From the NCBI RefSeq assembly GCF_009931695.1, contig NZ_CP048000.1, forward strand, positions 2,993,501 to 3,057,500: 64,000 nucleotides of DNA, written 5' to 3'. Each line of letters opens with the position of its first letter. The stretch's first letter is position 1. Below are positions 63,106 to 64,000 of this stretch, in pieces. The notes under the pieces are model-generated. The model saw nothing but the letters and a program-made list of their open reading frames with translations, did no database searches and had not been told where the DNA came from. Origin of the DNA: Anaerocolumna sedimenticola (GTDB taxonomy: Bacteria; Bacillota; Clostridia; Lachnospirales; Lachnospiraceae). The position numbers were made by a program, and so were the translations under genes.

Positions 63106-64000
63106 CTATTTATGTATGTTTATAAAAGATTTGTTCAGAATAGGAATCTGCTCAATTTTTATCTTGGATTTACTCTCCGAGAAGATTAACCCTAATAAGG
63201 TGAGTAATATACCAAATGCGGAAACTACGGTAATTTTCTCATGAAGAATGAGGAAAGATACAATTACTGTTATCACCGGAACTATGTAAATGTATACGCT
63301 GGCTTTAACAGCTCCCAATAATTTGGCAGCCAGATTCCAGGTTACAAAACATAGAGCAGAAGCACCAAAACCCAAATATAAAATATTAAGCAAATTAATC
63401 GGTTTCAGAAACTGATTCCAGGTAATGTCCACATTAAAATAAAATAGTGACGGAAGCATAAATAATAAACCGTAGAAAAAGATTTTTCTGGTAGCTGTTA
63501 TAGTAGGATAACCTAAACTGCTTATTTTTTTTGAAAAGATGGAGTAAAAACCCCATACAAAAGCCGCTAAAATTGCAAGAATATCTCCCAAGGGATTTAG
63601 TTTTAATTCGGTGCTGCCATTATAACTGATAAGAAATATACCTGCCATTGCTATTAGAAAACCGGCAAAAAAGGATGGTTTCAGTTTTTCACCGTCTAAG
63701 AACATATGGGCTAACACAGCCGTAAAGATTGGAGCAATGGATACGACGATTCCTACATTAGAGGCAAAAGTATAAGTTAAAGCTATATTTTCCAGAAGAA
63801 AATATAGGGTAACACCGCTTAAGCCTGCACCGATAAATAAGAGTTCATGCTTATTATCTTTCATCTTTACTCTGTGGGGAGATAAGAGAAACAGGACCAG
63901 ATATCCAATGGTAAACCGAATAAAAAGAATTTCAACAGGAGTAAAAGTATTTAACAAGACCTTGGTTGATATAAAGGTCGTTCCCCAGATAATAACCGTA
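63106..64000 (-). CDS. EamA/DMT-family transporter (5' end outside window)
   Basis: Ten-helix drug/metabolite transporter of the EamA family. The frame is open to the right edge and reads VIIWGTTFISTKVLLNTFTP before the codon at 63957, so the window lacks only a short N-terminal part. Conserved blocks: the 'IWGTTF' motif, SNVGIVVSIAPIFTAVLAHM, AFVWGFYSIFSKKIS and the echo ASVYIYIVPVITVIVSFLIL. Ends with a basic SKSKIKIEQIPILNKSFINI tail. Substrates of this family are amino acids or metabolites, unknown here. Confidence 0.88.
   Translation of the reverse strand, partial: TVIIWGTTFISTKVLLNTFTPVEILFIRFTIGYLVLFLLSPHRVKMKDNKHELLFIGAGLSGVTLYFLLENIALTYTFASNVGIVVSIAPIFTAVLAHMFLDGEKLKPSFFAGFLIAMAGIFLISYNGSTELKLNPLGDILAILAAFVWGFYSIFSKKISSLGYPTITATRKIFFYGLLFMLPSLFYFNVDITWNQFLKPINLLNILYLGFGASALCFVTWNLAAKLLGAVKASVYIYIVPVITVIVSFLILHEKITVVSAFGILLTLLGLIFSESKSKIKIEQIPILNKSFINIHK

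Overview
The window is an AT-rich (roughly one third G+C), densely coded stretch of a clostridial chromosome, most likely a Lachnospiraceae-type plant-polysaccharide degrader. This rests on strong AGGAGG ribosome sites, a GTP-type PEP carboxykinase, a Na+-pumping decarboxylase beta subunit, a DUF5685/DnaJ gene pair, a CPC_1213-type small protein, and GH67, GH51 and GH43 hemicellulases. I see no rRNA, tRNA, CRISPR array or transposase. Genus is inference only.

Layout. 1-4.6 kb: end of a ribose-type sugar ABC importer (permease, binding lipoprotein), a zinc polyol dehydrogenase and a frameshifted LacI regulator. 4.7-11.8 kb: four ABC exporter half-transporters in one operon, forming two heterodimer pairs that each combine a degenerate and a complete ATP site. 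12-14 kb: DUF5685, J-domain and membrane-protein operon. 14-20 kb: ferredoxin-type aldo/keto reductase behind a MerR-type promoter, a 53-residue small protein, PEP carboxykinase and a serine hydrolase. 20-26.5 kb: MarR-controlled multidrug exporter, ammonium transporter plus PII protein behind a terminator-bearing leader, decarboxylase beta subunit with a 42-residue partner, and a divergent LysR regulator. 26.5-34.4 kb: phosphodiesterase, alpha-glucuronidase, AEC transporter, beta-helix protein, an unknown tandem-domain protein and a class 3 lipase. 34.5-45 kb: MFS transporter, MerR regulator with its likely target flavoprotein, a Nudix pseudogene, a GGDEF/EAL protein, a second beta-helix protein and a small holin-like protein. 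44.4-49.3 kb: HTH-TPR regulator and a second ABC exporter pair. 50-63 kb: arabino-oligosaccharide locus (LacI, binding protein, two permeases, GH51, GH43, ROK, DUF4867, fucose-isomerase-like enzyme), then a deacetylase and a TIM-barrel isomerase. The right edge cuts an EamA transporter.

How the genes work together. The 50-63 kb block reads as import and hydrolysis of arabinose-containing oligosaccharides under a LacI repressor with a repeated TACACGTGTA operator; the GH67 enzyme at 27 kb would remove glucuronic acid from xylan fragments. Several regulators sit beside recognisable operators: MarR with two dyads around a consensus promoter, and MerR next to a 19-bp-spacer promoter.

Two features cut across the window. 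First, six genes are broken at seven sites, and adding one base to a short homopolymer repairs each one. This looks more like consensus error than real decay. Second, about 95-bp palindromic repeats sit directly behind the T-runs of four terminators, and one of them supplies the last codons and stop of a transporter gene.
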